Source: Desulfurococcales archaeon | Lineage (GTDB): Archaea; Thermoproteota; Thermoprotei_A; Sulfolobales; NBVN01 | DNA: 64,000 bases | NCBI GenBank assembly: GCA_015523295.1 | Contig: WAKQ01000014.1 | Location: 16,477-80,476 of the forward strand | Direction of reading: 5' to 3' | Shown here: positions 27,238-34,843 of the stretch, one piece after another | How the letters are laid out: each line of letters opens with the position of its first letter | Numbering within the stretch: position 1 is the stretch's first letter | Translations under genes and position numbers: made by a program | The notes under the pieces: model-generated | The model's input: the letters and a program-made list of their open reading frames with translations, nothing else | What the model was told of the DNA's origin: nothing | The model's database searches: none

Positions 27238-27306
27238 CTTGGATGAGCGAGGCAGTGATGCTGAGCGGATGCGATGATGGCCGGCGGGCTTTAGCGATCT
27301 CCGGTG
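27238..27306 (+). ncRNA. GC-rich leader or small RNA candidate upstream of the radical SAM gene
   Basis: This stretch is about 63% G+C by my count of 71 bases, far above its surroundings. In AT-richer thermophiles that often marks structured RNA. It contains box C/D-like pieces: a GATGA core at 27242-27246, CTGA at 27261, and ATGATGG at 27274. A proper closing CTGA is missing. A CATTAAAGG element around 27212-27220 could place a transcription start near 27240. It could equally be the 5' leader of the downstream mRNA. Confidence 0.3.
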
Positions 27307-27309
27307 AGG

Positions 27310-28641
27310 ATGGTGAAGGCAGCAATAGTATTTGCCTATTGGAAAGGAATAAAGTATAGCGTTAACGTGTTGGTAGGCGCTCTGGAGAAGCAGTTATCGA
27401 ATGATATAGACATCTACATGGCGGGGAAAGACGAGTTACTAGATACGCTAGTTGGTCTTTCTAGGAAATATGGTAGGGGTAGAGTGATTTACGCCCAAAC
27501 CCTTCTCACGACAGAATTGCCGTCTATTCTCTCATGGATCAGGAGGGCTAATAATGTAGCTGGAAAACTGGGCATTATTAGGATAGCTGGTGGACCTCAT
27601 CCTTCTGGAGACCCTTACGGTACGATAATGGCTTTAGGTTATGACTATGCTTTTGTCGGAGAGTCTGAAGAGACCTTCCCAGAGTTCGTCTCAGGGATTA
27701 TGGAAGGAGACCTTAATATAACGTCGATTAAGGGAATAGCCTATAGAGATGGCTGTAAGGTGAAGGTAACGGGCAGAGGTTTCCTTAAGAGCTTGGATGA
27801 GTATCCGCCATTCGGGCATCAACACAGGCTATTTAACCCGATAGAAATAAGCAGAGGATGTCCTTTCGCATGCAAATACTGTCAGGTCAGTTATGTCTTC
27901 AGTTCACTCCCTAGACATAGGTCAGTTGCCAATATCGTCTCATGGGCTAAGTTCCTCATTTCCCGTGGGATAAAGGACATTAGGTTTATAACGCCTAACT
28001 CTCTAGGTTACGGCTCGAAGAACAGACAGGTTAACTACACTGCTCTCGAGGAATTAGTCTCAGAACTTCAGAAGATAAGATGTCTCGGAGGTAAAGTTTA
28101 CTTAGGAAGCTTCCCTTCCGAAATAAGACCTGAGCAAGTTGACGAAGACATTGTGAAGCTTTTGAAGGGTGCAGTGGATAATAGGAGAGTAGTTATAGGT
28201 GCACAGTCAGGCTCTTCAAGAATTCTGAAGGTGATGAATAGAGGGCATGAACCCGATGATGTTATCGAAGCTGTCCGCCTGCTTCGAAAAGGAGGTTTTG
28301 ATGTTGACGTAGACTACATTTTCGGTCTTCCAGGAGAAACCGAAGTTGACAGGGATGAGACATTAAAGCATATGACTAGAGTGGCGGAAATGGGTGCAAG
28401 AGTTCATGCCCACGTGTTTATGCCTTTGCCAGGAACCCCACTTTCTTTCGCCCCTCCTGGAAGGTTAGATGCTCATACACTTAAGGCAATTCATTCCCTG
28501 TTAGGTAGGGGTAAGGTTTTCGGGACCTGGAAAGCTCAAGAAAGAATTGCTTTTCAGATCAGCGATCTTAGAGATAAGGGGGTTATAATAGTAACCCCCT
28601 CACGCGCTGAAGCCTTAGCTACTCGCTATTTTCAATGTTAA
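27310..28641 (+). CDS. Radical SAM protein with N-terminal B12-binding-like domain
   Basis: A 443-residue protein of the archaeal B12-binding/radical SAM group (TIGR04013-like). Residues ~1-150 form a Rossmann-like cobalamin-binding domain without an obvious DxHxxG motif (note RIAGGPHPSGDP and YAFVGESEETFPE, typical of this group). The radical SAM core starts with EISRGCPFACKYCQVSY, giving CX3CX2C for the [4Fe-4S] cluster, followed by GAQSGSSRILKVMNRGH and YIFGLPGETEVDRD. These enzymes use SAM cleavage for methyl or methylthio transfers, but the substrate here is unknown. The ATG at 27310 is preferred to the GTG two codons earlier. Its 3' end overlaps the convergent Cas4-like gene by 23 bases. 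Confidence 0.85.
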   Translation: MVKAAIVFAYWKGIKYSVNVLVGALEKQLSNDIDIYMAGKDELLDTLVGLSRKYGRGRVIYAQTLLTTELPSILSWIRRANNVAGKLGIIRIAGGPHPSGDPYGTIMALGYDYAFVGESEETFPEFVSGIMEGDLNITSIKGIAYRDGCKVKVTGRGFLKSLDEYPPFGHQHRLFNPIEISRGCPFACKYCQVSYVFSSLPRHRSVANIVSWAKFLISRGIKDIRFITPNSLGYGSKNRQVNYTALEELVSELQKIRCLGGKVYLGSFPSEIRPEQVDEDIVKLLKGAVDNRRVVIGAQSGSSRILKVMNRGHEPDDVIEAVRLLRKGGFDVDVDYIFGLPGETEVDRDETLKHMTRVAEMGARVHAHVFMPLPGTPLSFAPPGRLDAHTLKAIHSLLGRGKVFGTWKAQERIAFQISDLRDKGVIIVTPSRAEALATRYFQC

Positions 28642-29257
28642 ATCCTCTCAGTTCAATCTTCCTGTAAGGGGAATATGGGCATATCTCTTTATATGGGCAT
28701 CTTCTACATTTATTTGGAGTTACCCAGGTAGGCTCAGGGAACACGCCCTCGGAGATGTTCTTCAGTAACTCTATATACCTTAGCAGTAGGACCTCATCAT
28801 AGGGAATCTTCACAGCCTTGTCTATATACCTCACTATCAACTCAGGTTCGTAGTTAGTTGATGCTTTAAACATCAGTGCGTAAGTCATCAGTTGCAGTGC
28901 ATCGCTTAGCCATGCACCATGGAAAACTAATGGACTGCTTCCTCTAGGGGCTTTATGGCTCTTAAACTCCTCTATAATCACCTTCCTCTCTTTCTCAATC
29001 ACTCTGAAGGAGTCAGGTTTACCGACGATTGTTATCCCAAGCCTCTCTACAGGTACCTTTATGAGCCTCTCATTAACCCAGCCAAGCCTTATAAGAGCAT
29101 GGATTGTGTGGAGAAATCTTCCCCACAATGCTTTCAATCTGATGGTCAAGGGCGCTTTCAAAGCTAAGTAGCGGTCGAAGAAGTACATGGTTGGGCAGTA
29201 GCCTACCTTCCTGACATCACTAGGTCTAACCTTATGAACCACATTCCTCAGCTCCAT
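28619..29257 (-). CDS. Cas4/Dna2-like PD-(D/E)XK nuclease with iron-sulfur cysteines
   Basis: A 212-residue RecB/Cas4-type nuclease. The catalytic core is visible as GKPDSF (motif II Asp) and IIEEFKSHK (the E-x-K of motif III). One cysteine near the N-terminus (VGYCPTMYF) and three near the C-terminus (NKCRRCPYKEICPYS) are the set that binds a [4Fe-4S] cluster in Cas4 and AddB/Dna2 relatives. Cas4-like enzymes resect DNA 5' ends. No cas1, cas2 or repeat array is in the window, so this looks like a stand-alone repair or processing nuclease. It overlaps the PHP gene by 10 bases. Confidence 0.83.
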   Translation of the reverse strand: MELRNVVHKVRPSDVRKVGYCPTMYFFDRYLALKAPLTIRLKALWGRFLHTIHALIRLGWVNERLIKVPVERLGITIVGKPDSFRVIEKERKVIIEEFKSHKAPRGSSPLVFHGAWLSDALQLMTYALMFKASTNYEPELIVRYIDKAVKIPYDEVLLLRYIELLKNISEGVFPEPTWVTPNKCRRCPYKEICPYSPYRKIELRGFNIENSE

Positions 29258-29943
29258 GGGAGGTTAAGCTTTCTCGTTAATCTTCCACCAACCCAATGAC
29301 TTTTCATATGCGTCTTTCTTTTAATCGCCCATGAGATTCTATCCTTCAAACCCCTGAGACTATAGGATGGTATTGGTTTCAGATGCCCCTTCCTTATAGC
29401 TTCGAGAACTTCATCTCTTGTCGGGTTCTCAGTAAAGATGATATTGCGTGTGCTTCCCACCATGCTGATCACGTGTGCATCAGAGTTAGAAAGTTTAGGT
29501 ATGCTCCAATTATTGAGGAGGAAAGATGTGAGCGCATTGGTTACCGGATCGCTGCTCCCGTTAAAGCATTCCACCCCATCCCAGAGAGGCAGCCAAACTC
29601 TCCTCCCTATACCCAGTCTCAGCACGTCGAAAGGATGCGCGGGGATTAGAAGGCAGTTATCCTTGTCCGCCCTCTCCCTTAAAGCGTAGGGATCTACCTC
29701 AATTTTTGTTGGCTGAGGGCATAGGAGAAGGACATCGCCCCACATGCTTCTCACCTCCGCGCCGAAAATTACTGCTACACCCTTAACACCTGCCTTCTCA
29801 GCTATTACTGAACCGACGAAGGTGTTATGGTCTGTTATTGCGATTGCAGAGAGTCCGACCTTTCTAGCGTACTTCACAATATCTTTAGGATGTGCTTCAC
29901 CATCGCTTGCAGTGGAATGGATATGGAAATCACCGTGGAGCAT
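29248..29943 (-). CDS. PHP-domain metal-dependent phosphoesterase
   Basis: A 231-residue PHP protein. Metal ligands are visible in order: HGDFHIHSTASDGE, AIAITDHNTF, FGAEVR, PAHPFD and LSNSDAHVISMVG. Members act as phosphoesterases on small molecules, oligonucleotides or as polymerase-associated exonucleases. The start at 29943 (MLHGDFHIHS) matches the family; the track's codon adds nine residues inside the upstream gene. It overlaps the acyl-CoA synthetase gene by 14 bases upstream and the Cas4-like nuclease by 10 bases downstream, so the two nuclease-type genes form a tight pair. Substrate unknown. Confidence 0.85.
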   Translation of the reverse strand: MLHGDFHIHSTASDGEAHPKDIVKYARKVGLSAIAITDHNTFVGSVIAEKAGVKGVAVIFGAEVRSMWGDVLLLCPQPTKIEVDPYALRERADKDNCLLIPAHPFDVLRLGIGRRVWLPLWDGVECFNGSSDPVTNALTSFLLNNWSIPKLSNSDAHVISMVGSTRNIIFTENPTRDEVLEAIRKGHLKPIPSYSLRGLKDRISWAIKRKTHMKSHWVGGRLTRKLNLPWS

Positions 29944-31351
29944 TTTCTTTAAACCTCTTCCTAATCTCACTCCACTTCACTAAGTAGGTAAGTGCCTTAA
30001 CGGCATCTTCAGGTGTTTTAAATGATGGGACCCTGGCTTCTCTCTCAAACATTAACAGGTTCTTTTCTGTGTAGTCGCCTCCAGGTGCAGCTATAACGAT
30101 CGGCTTCCCTAAACCACCTCTGAAGTTCTTTAAGACATTAAGAAAGCCCACAGGATCAAATGCAGGCGACTGCATTATGCCTATCACAACCAAGGCATCA
30201 ACCTTCTCATCCTTCAACAAAGCCTTTATCGAGATCTCATACCTTTCTGGAGGAGCATCACCAAGAACGTCAACTGGATTATTAACAGAGGCGGCAGGCG
30301 GTAAATTCTCCTGTAAAAACTGCCTTGTATCTGTACTTAAATCAGCTATTTCCATGCCGTTAAGCTCAGCAGCATCAGTTGCTAATACACCAGCTCCTCC
30401 CCCATTTGTTACTATACCTACTTTTCTTCCCTTAGGGGGAGGCAACCAGCTGAGGGCCTTAACAGCAGTAACTAGTTCACTCAACTCATTAACTATTAAT
30501 CCACCAAATTGCTTTATTGCAGATTCATACACGTGGTAGGAACCTGCTAGAGAACCTGTATGTGATGCGACCGCCTTTATGCCCCTTAAGGACTTACCCG
30601 CTTTTAACACGACCACTGGCTTGCCCTTAAGGACCGCTTCACGGATGGAGTTCACGAAGGCCTTCCCATCCTCAACACCCTCAACATACACTGAGATAAC
30701 CTTGGTTTTAGGGTCATGGGCTAGATATTCGATTAATTCCCACTCCTTAACATCGGCTGCATTACCGTAACTAACAAATTTGCTTAACCCAATTCCAGCC
30801 TCGGCAAACCAATCAAGAACAGCAGCTCCTAAAGCGCCTGACTGCGATATGAACGACACGCTTCCGGGCACGGGCTTCATTTGCCTATCAGAGGGGTTAA
30901 AGATAGTATCTAGTCCGCTATAAGGATCGTAAATACCTAGACAATTAGGTCCTATGAGTCTCATACCGTAACTTCGAGCTATCTTCACAACAGCTTTCTC
31001 GAGTTCAGCACCTTCTGAGCCCGTCTCTTTAAAGCCGGCACTAATAACTAATACAGCCTTAGACCCCTTATCTCCACAATCTTTGATAACTTGAGGAACA
31101 CTTCTTGCAGGAACGGCAATGACTACTAGTTCAGGTGGTTCAGGGAGATCTAAACAGGAACCGTAACACCTAACCCCTAAGACTTCCTCGTATTTAGGAT
31201 TTACAGGGTATATTGCTCCCCTAAACTTCTCAACAAGATTCTCCATTATAGCCCTTCCAACACTCCCCTTTTTAATAGAAGCACCGACTACCGCTACTGA
31301 CTTAGGGGTGAAGAAATATTTGAATTTCTCGTTGTGAGCCTCCTCCAACAC
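29930..31351 (-). CDS. ADP-forming acyl-CoA synthetase alpha subunit
   Basis: The alpha subunit of NDP-forming acetyl/acyl-CoA synthetase (473 residues), which conserves energy by turning acyl-CoA, ADP and Pi into acid, ATP and CoA. Domain 1 (CoA binding) begins KSVAVVGASIKKGSVGRA, domain 2 holds GPNCLGIYDP and SFISQSGALGAAVLDW, and domain 5-type sequence includes GIVTNGGGAGVLATDA. The phosphorylated histidine is in AVASHTGSLAGSY. The ATP-grasp beta subunit is absent here, as usual where the halves are split in archaeal genomes. It leads an overlapping operon with PHP and Cas4-like genes. A second alpha subunit lies at 43.7 kb. Confidence 0.92.
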   Translation of the reverse strand: MLEEAHNEKFKYFFTPKSVAVVGASIKKGSVGRAIMENLVEKFRGAIYPVNPKYEEVLGVRCYGSCLDLPEPPELVVIAVPARSVPQVIKDCGDKGSKAVLVISAGFKETGSEGAELEKAVVKIARSYGMRLIGPNCLGIYDPYSGLDTIFNPSDRQMKPVPGSVSFISQSGALGAAVLDWFAEAGIGLSKFVSYGNAADVKEWELIEYLAHDPKTKVISVYVEGVEDGKAFVNSIREAVLKGKPVVVLKAGKSLRGIKAVASHTGSLAGSYHVYESAIKQFGGLIVNELSELVTAVKALSWLPPPKGRKVGIVTNGGGAGVLATDAAELNGMEIADLSTDTRQFLQENLPPAASVNNPVDVLGDAPPERYEISIKALLKDEKVDALVVIGIMQSPAFDPVGFLNVLKNFRGGLGKPIVIAAPGGDYTEKNLLMFEREARVPSFKTPEDAVKALTYLVKWSEIRKRFKENAPR

Positions 31352-31448
31352 CCAATCGCCTATTCAAAGGTTGAATGATAGAATATATTTATTCAGCTTT
31401 GAAATAAATTTATTACATTCCCCCGAATTGAGTTCATGGGACTCATGT

Positions 31449-32894
31449 TTGTTAAGGAACCGGCGCATAGAGAGCCATCCCATTCTCCACTTTCAGAGAG
31501 GTAAGGAGGTCACAATATTCTTTGAAGGAACACCTATCAAAGCTTTTGAAGGCGAGTCATTGGCGGCAGCACTATACGCTTCCGGGATTGACGTGTTTAG
31601 ATGGACACCTAAATTAGGTAGGCCCAGAGGGCCATTCTGTATGGTTGGTAAATGTGGTTCTTGTATGGTAGAAGTAAACGGTGTGGCGGTGAGGTCATGT
31701 ATAACTCCTGTGAGAGAAGGGATGAATATTAGGAGGCTTAGGGGCTTGCCCACCCTCCCTAAGAACCTTGATAGGATGATCGAGAAAGAGAATTCTGATA
31801 ACCCTTTTGAAGAGGTTAAGACTGATGTTCTTATTGTGGGCGGTGGGCCTGCCGGGATGGCGGCTTCAGAGGTGCTGGCCTCCAATGGTATGAATGTCTT
31901 TCTCGTAGACGATCAGATAAGACTAGGTGGGCAACTAATTAAGCAGACGCACATCTTCTTCGGTTCTCAGGAACTCTTCGCCGGTAAAAGAGGTTTTAGG
32001 ATAGCGGAGGAGTACGAGGCTAAGTTGAGGTCTCTGAAAAACCTGCATATTTTGCTTCAGACTACTGCAATTGGCGTCTTCAAAGAGGGGGTCCTCCTAT
32101 TAAACAAGGGTAAAGGCCTAATTATTAAACCAAAATATGTAGTCCTCTCGGCTGGGGCTTTCGAGAATTACCTCCTATTCGAGAACAATGACCTCCCAGG
32201 TGTTATGGGTGCTGGAGGTGCTCAAACACTCATGAATTTATATGGTGTATTGCCCGGCAGAGAGGTCGTAGTTGTCGGCTCAGGCAACGTAGGGTTGATA
32301 ATCACATATCAGCTTCTCCAAGCTGGTGCCAAGGTTAAAGCAATAGTTGAGGCAGCACCGAGGATAGGGGGGTGGTTTGTTCATGCAGCTAAAGTAAGGA
32401 GGTACGGTGTCCCCATACTCCTAAGACATACTGTGATCGCTGCGGAAGGAAAGGATAGGGTGAGGGCGGCCATAATTTCAGAAGTTGATGAAAGGTGGGA
32501 GCCTGTGAAAGGAACCGAGAAAAGAATAGAATGTGACACCATCCTTCTTGCAGTCGGCCTAACACCTAACACCGAGCTCGTACGTCAGTTCGGCGTCAAA
32601 ACTGTTTATGTTCCTGAGCTAGGAGGGCTTGTTCCAGTCCGGAATAAATATTTGGAAACAAACATCCCTAACGTATTTGTCGCAGGTGATGTTGCTGGGG
32701 TTGAGGAGGCAACTACAGCGTTTATCGAAGGATGGATAGCTGCATATTCTATACTAATCAAGGAAAAAGGCCCACAATCTCAATATGTTAAGAAAAGGAA
32801 TGAGTATATCCGAATGCTTGATGAATATAGGTCTTCTCCAGTGAGTGCAAGAGTAAGATCCGGGTTAAGGCATGTGGAGGTGGGTGGTTCTTGA
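31449..32894 (+). CDS. Dye-linked dehydrogenase alpha subunit: 2Fe-2S domain fused to FAD/NAD oxidoreductase
   Basis: About 481 residues. The first ~90 form a plant-type [2Fe-2S] ferredoxin domain (FCMVGKCGSCMVEVNG with a later SCITPV cysteine). From ~120 comes an FAD-dependent pyridine-nucleotide disulfide-type oxidoreductase (VLIVGGGPAGMAASEVL, VVVVGSGNVGLIITYQL, NVFVAGDVAGVEEATTAF). This is the HcnA-HcnB-like fusion seen in multi-subunit dye-linked L-proline dehydrogenases and related sarcosine/opine oxidases. The track's first 26 codons look non-coding; the TTG at 31449 lies about 35 bases after an AATTTATTAC TATA-like element and is preferred without certainty. It is coupled to the next gene by overlapping stop and start. 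Confidence 0.82.
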   Translation: MLRNRRIESHPILHFQRGKEVTIFFEGTPIKAFEGESLAAALYASGIDVFRWTPKLGRPRGPFCMVGKCGSCMVEVNGVAVRSCITPVREGMNIRRLRGLPTLPKNLDRMIEKENSDNPFEEVKTDVLIVGGGPAGMAASEVLASNGMNVFLVDDQIRLGGQLIKQTHIFFGSQELFAGKRGFRIAEEYEAKLRSLKNLHILLQTTAIGVFKEGVLLLNKGKGLIIKPKYVVLSAGAFENYLLFENNDLPGVMGAGGAQTLMNLYGVLPGREVVVVGSGNVGLIITYQLLQAGAKVKAIVEAAPRIGGWFVHAAKVRRYGVPILLRHTVIAAEGKDRVRAAIISEVDERWEPVKGTEKRIECDTILLAVGLTPNTELVRQFGVKTVYVPELGGLVPVRNKYLETNIPNVFVAGDVAGVEEATTAFIEGWIAAYSILIKEKGPQSQYVKKRNEYIRMLDEYRSSPVSARVRSGLRHVEVGGS

Positions 32895-33412
32895 TGGATA
32901 ACCCAGATGCTTCCACAGATTCAGAAGTGAAAGTAACAGGCGTTTTAAATCCTGATAAATTGAAAGAGCTAGGATATATCCCATCCAAGCAGAGACTACT
33001 CAAGGGACCAGTAGCTATATTTGAGTGTGTTGAACCCATACCGTGTAACGTATGTGTGTTTTCCTGTCCATTCAAGGCGGTGGTAATGGATAAAATAACA
33101 GACATGCCTAAAGTGGATTTTAACAAATGTACTGGCTGTGGATTGTGTGTAGCTCAATGTCCTGGACAGGCTATATTTATTGTGGATTATTCCCCTAAGG
33201 GAGAGACTGGTGTTCTAACCCTACAGTACGATCTTACTCAGCCACCTGACAAGGGTGAAGAAGTCATTCTACTCGATAGAAAAGGGGAGGAATTAGGTAA
33301 AGGGAGAGTTCTCAAGGTCTATAAACATAAAAGAAGTGAGGCCTTTGTAGTGACCATTGAAGTATCTAAAGAATTTCTCATGAATGCTAGGGCAATAAAG
33401 GTTCGGAGGTGA
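32891..33412 (+). CDS. Ferredoxin-type iron-sulfur subunit of the dehydrogenase complex
   Basis: A 173-residue electron-transfer protein. One cluster motif is PCNVCVFSCPFKAV (an incomplete-looking first set, with ECVEPIPC upstream) and the second is the classical CTGCGLCVAQCPGQ. Up to two [4Fe-4S] clusters are possible. The C-terminal ~70 residues form a beta-rich extension found on the same subunit in proline dehydrogenase-type clusters. The TTG start follows GGAGGTG by 8 bases and overlaps the upstream TGA; an ATG is the next codon. It probably passes electrons from the flavin subunits to an acceptor. Confidence 0.85.
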   Translation: MMDNPDASTDSEVKVTGVLNPDKLKELGYIPSKQRLLKGPVAIFECVEPIPCNVCVFSCPFKAVVMDKITDMPKVDFNKCTGCGLCVAQCPGQAIFIVDYSPKGETGVLTLQYDLTQPPDKGEEVILLDRKGEELGKGRVLKVYKHKRSEAFVVTIEVSKEFLMNARAIKVRR

Positions 33413-33416
33413 TATT

Positions 33417-33707
33417 ATGCCAAGATTTGTATGCCTATGTGAAGAGGTGACACTCGAAGATATTGAGAAGGTGATCAAGGAGGAAAAGATTAAGGATTTG
33501 GAAACTCTTAAGCGCAGGTTACATGTGGGTATGGGTTACTGCGGAGGTCGTTACTGTATAAACCTGCTTCTCAAACTTTACCCTAAGCTCTTCAATAAAT
33601 CTCCAAGGTATCGGACAGCTGATGAGCTGCATATACCTACGGCAAGACCCCCTGTAAGGCCTGTGAGGTTAAATAACTTTAAGGGTGAAGCTCTTGAGAA
33701 GAGCTGA
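33417..33707 (+). CDS. BFD-like [2Fe-2S] protein
   Basis: A 96-residue protein with the four-cysteine pattern of bacterioferritin-associated-ferredoxin-like domains: FVCLCEEVTLEDI at the N-terminus and MGYCGGRYCINLLL around residue 42. It binds one [2Fe-2S] cluster. In many HcnB-type oxidases this domain is the C-terminus of the alpha subunit, while here it is separate, as in some archaeal dye-linked proline dehydrogenases. It starts 4 bases after the ferredoxin gene and overlaps the next gene by about 20 bases. The extra basic, proline-rich tail (TARPPVRPVRL) has no obvious role. Confidence 0.85.
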   Translation: MPRFVCLCEEVTLEDIEKVIKEEKIKDLETLKRRLHVGMGYCGGRYCINLLLKLYPKLFNKSPRYRTADELHIPTARPPVRPVRLNNFKGEALEKS

Positions 33708-34833
33708 GATAGCCATTGTGGGTGGCGGGATTACAGGTTTGTCTGCAGCTTACTATCTCTCGCTGATGGGGATTGATAACATCAGCATATATGAAGCCAA
33801 ATATATTGGCTATGGAAGTACGGGAAGATGTGCAGCCGGCATTAGGGCATCATTCACTTCAGAAGTCCATGTGACATTAATGAAGGAGGCGATAAAAGGC
33901 TGGAAGAAGTGGAGCGAGGAAATCGATGGCGTGAAATTCTATCAGGACGGATATCTTTGGCTGTTAACCAATGATAAAGAGGTACGCCTTCATAAAGAGA
34001 TCATGAGTTTGCATAACTCCCTTGGAGTGCCTACTAAACTCGTCGACAGGGAAGAAGTAAAGGAGATAGCCCCTAACATTGTGCTATCCGATGTTATGGC
34101 CGCTCTCTATGATCCTACAGCCGGTAAGTCCAGCCCCTTTGATACGACACTGGCTTTGAGGAGATTGTTGCTTAAGCGGGGTGTTAAAATCCATGAATAT
34201 ACTAAAGTTCTACGTATGATACGCGCAGGTTCTAAGATCAAATCCATAACGGTTGAAGGAGTAGGTGAGCAAGAAGTTGAATACGTGGTTATAGCAGCGG
34301 GCTTTTGGAGTAGAGAGCTATTGCAGCCTCTCGGGTATGAAATACCCATTATAGGAGATCCCCACCACCTTATGATAACGGAGAAGGTGTCACCACTTGT
34401 TAAGCCACTAGTGATTCATAAAGCATCAGGTTCTTACCTTAATCAGTTACCTACTGGCAAAATAATACTTGGCGCTGAGTATCCAGTGAGAGAAAATGAT
34501 TTAGAGCTCAGAATAGGCTTCATAATTAAAGCTGTGAAGATGATGTCCAGATATTTCCCATCTATATTGAATGCCAACCTTCAAAGGATATGGATAGGAT
34601 ACTATCTAAAGACACCTGATCATCATCCACTGATCGGATTTCTGCCAGGCCTTGAGAATGCTGTAATAGCCACTGGTTTTAGCGGCCATGGCTATATGAT
34701 GTCCCCAATTATTGGTGAGGAGATAGCTAATTTAGTAGTTAAAGGTCGTCCCAGGTTGAAAGCTACTGAAAAATTAAGGCCTTCTAGGTTTGAGGAGGGG
34801 GAGATGCTTGAGGAGAAAGCAATATTTGGCTAA
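33685..34833 (+). CDS. FAD-dependent dehydrogenase of the DAO family (proline dehydrogenase beta-like)
   Basis: A 382-residue flavoprotein of the D-amino-acid-oxidase/glycine-oxidase fold: EIAIVGGGITGLSAAYYL binds ADP of FAD, GRCAAGIRASF follows, and GFSGHGYMMSPIIGEEIA is the conserved C-terminal segment. In this operon it is the substrate-oxidising subunit. Archaeal clusters of this composition oxidise L-proline to pyrroline-5-carboxylate with artificial dyes or quinones as acceptor; sarcosine or another secondary amine is possible. The start codon is uncertain (GTG 33685 or TTG 33694), both within the preceding gene. Fold certain, substrate inferred from context. Confidence 0.83.
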   Translation: MKLLRRAEIAIVGGGITGLSAAYYLSLMGIDNISIYEAKYIGYGSTGRCAAGIRASFTSEVHVTLMKEAIKGWKKWSEEIDGVKFYQDGYLWLLTNDKEVRLHKEIMSLHNSLGVPTKLVDREEVKEIAPNIVLSDVMAALYDPTAGKSSPFDTTLALRRLLLKRGVKIHEYTKVLRMIRAGSKIKSITVEGVGEQEVEYVVIAAGFWSRELLQPLGYEIPIIGDPHHLMITEKVSPLVKPLVIHKASGSYLNQLPTGKIILGAEYPVRENDLELRIGFIIKAVKMMSRYFPSILNANLQRIWIGYYLKTPDHHPLIGFLPGLENAVIATGFSGHGYMMSPIIGEEIANLVVKGRPRLKATEKLRPSRFEEGEMLEEKAIFG

Positions 34834-34843
34834 TCCAAACCAT

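Noticed and set aside
28619-29257. CRISPR adaptation locus around the Cas4-like gene
   Set aside because: No direct repeats, cas1 or cas2 are found in the surrounding sequence, so the nuclease is treated as stand-alone.
31449-34833. Hydrogen cyanide synthase (HcnABC)
   Set aside because: The subunits share folds with HcnABC, but the extra ferredoxin subunit and archaeal context fit dye-linked proline-type dehydrogenases better.
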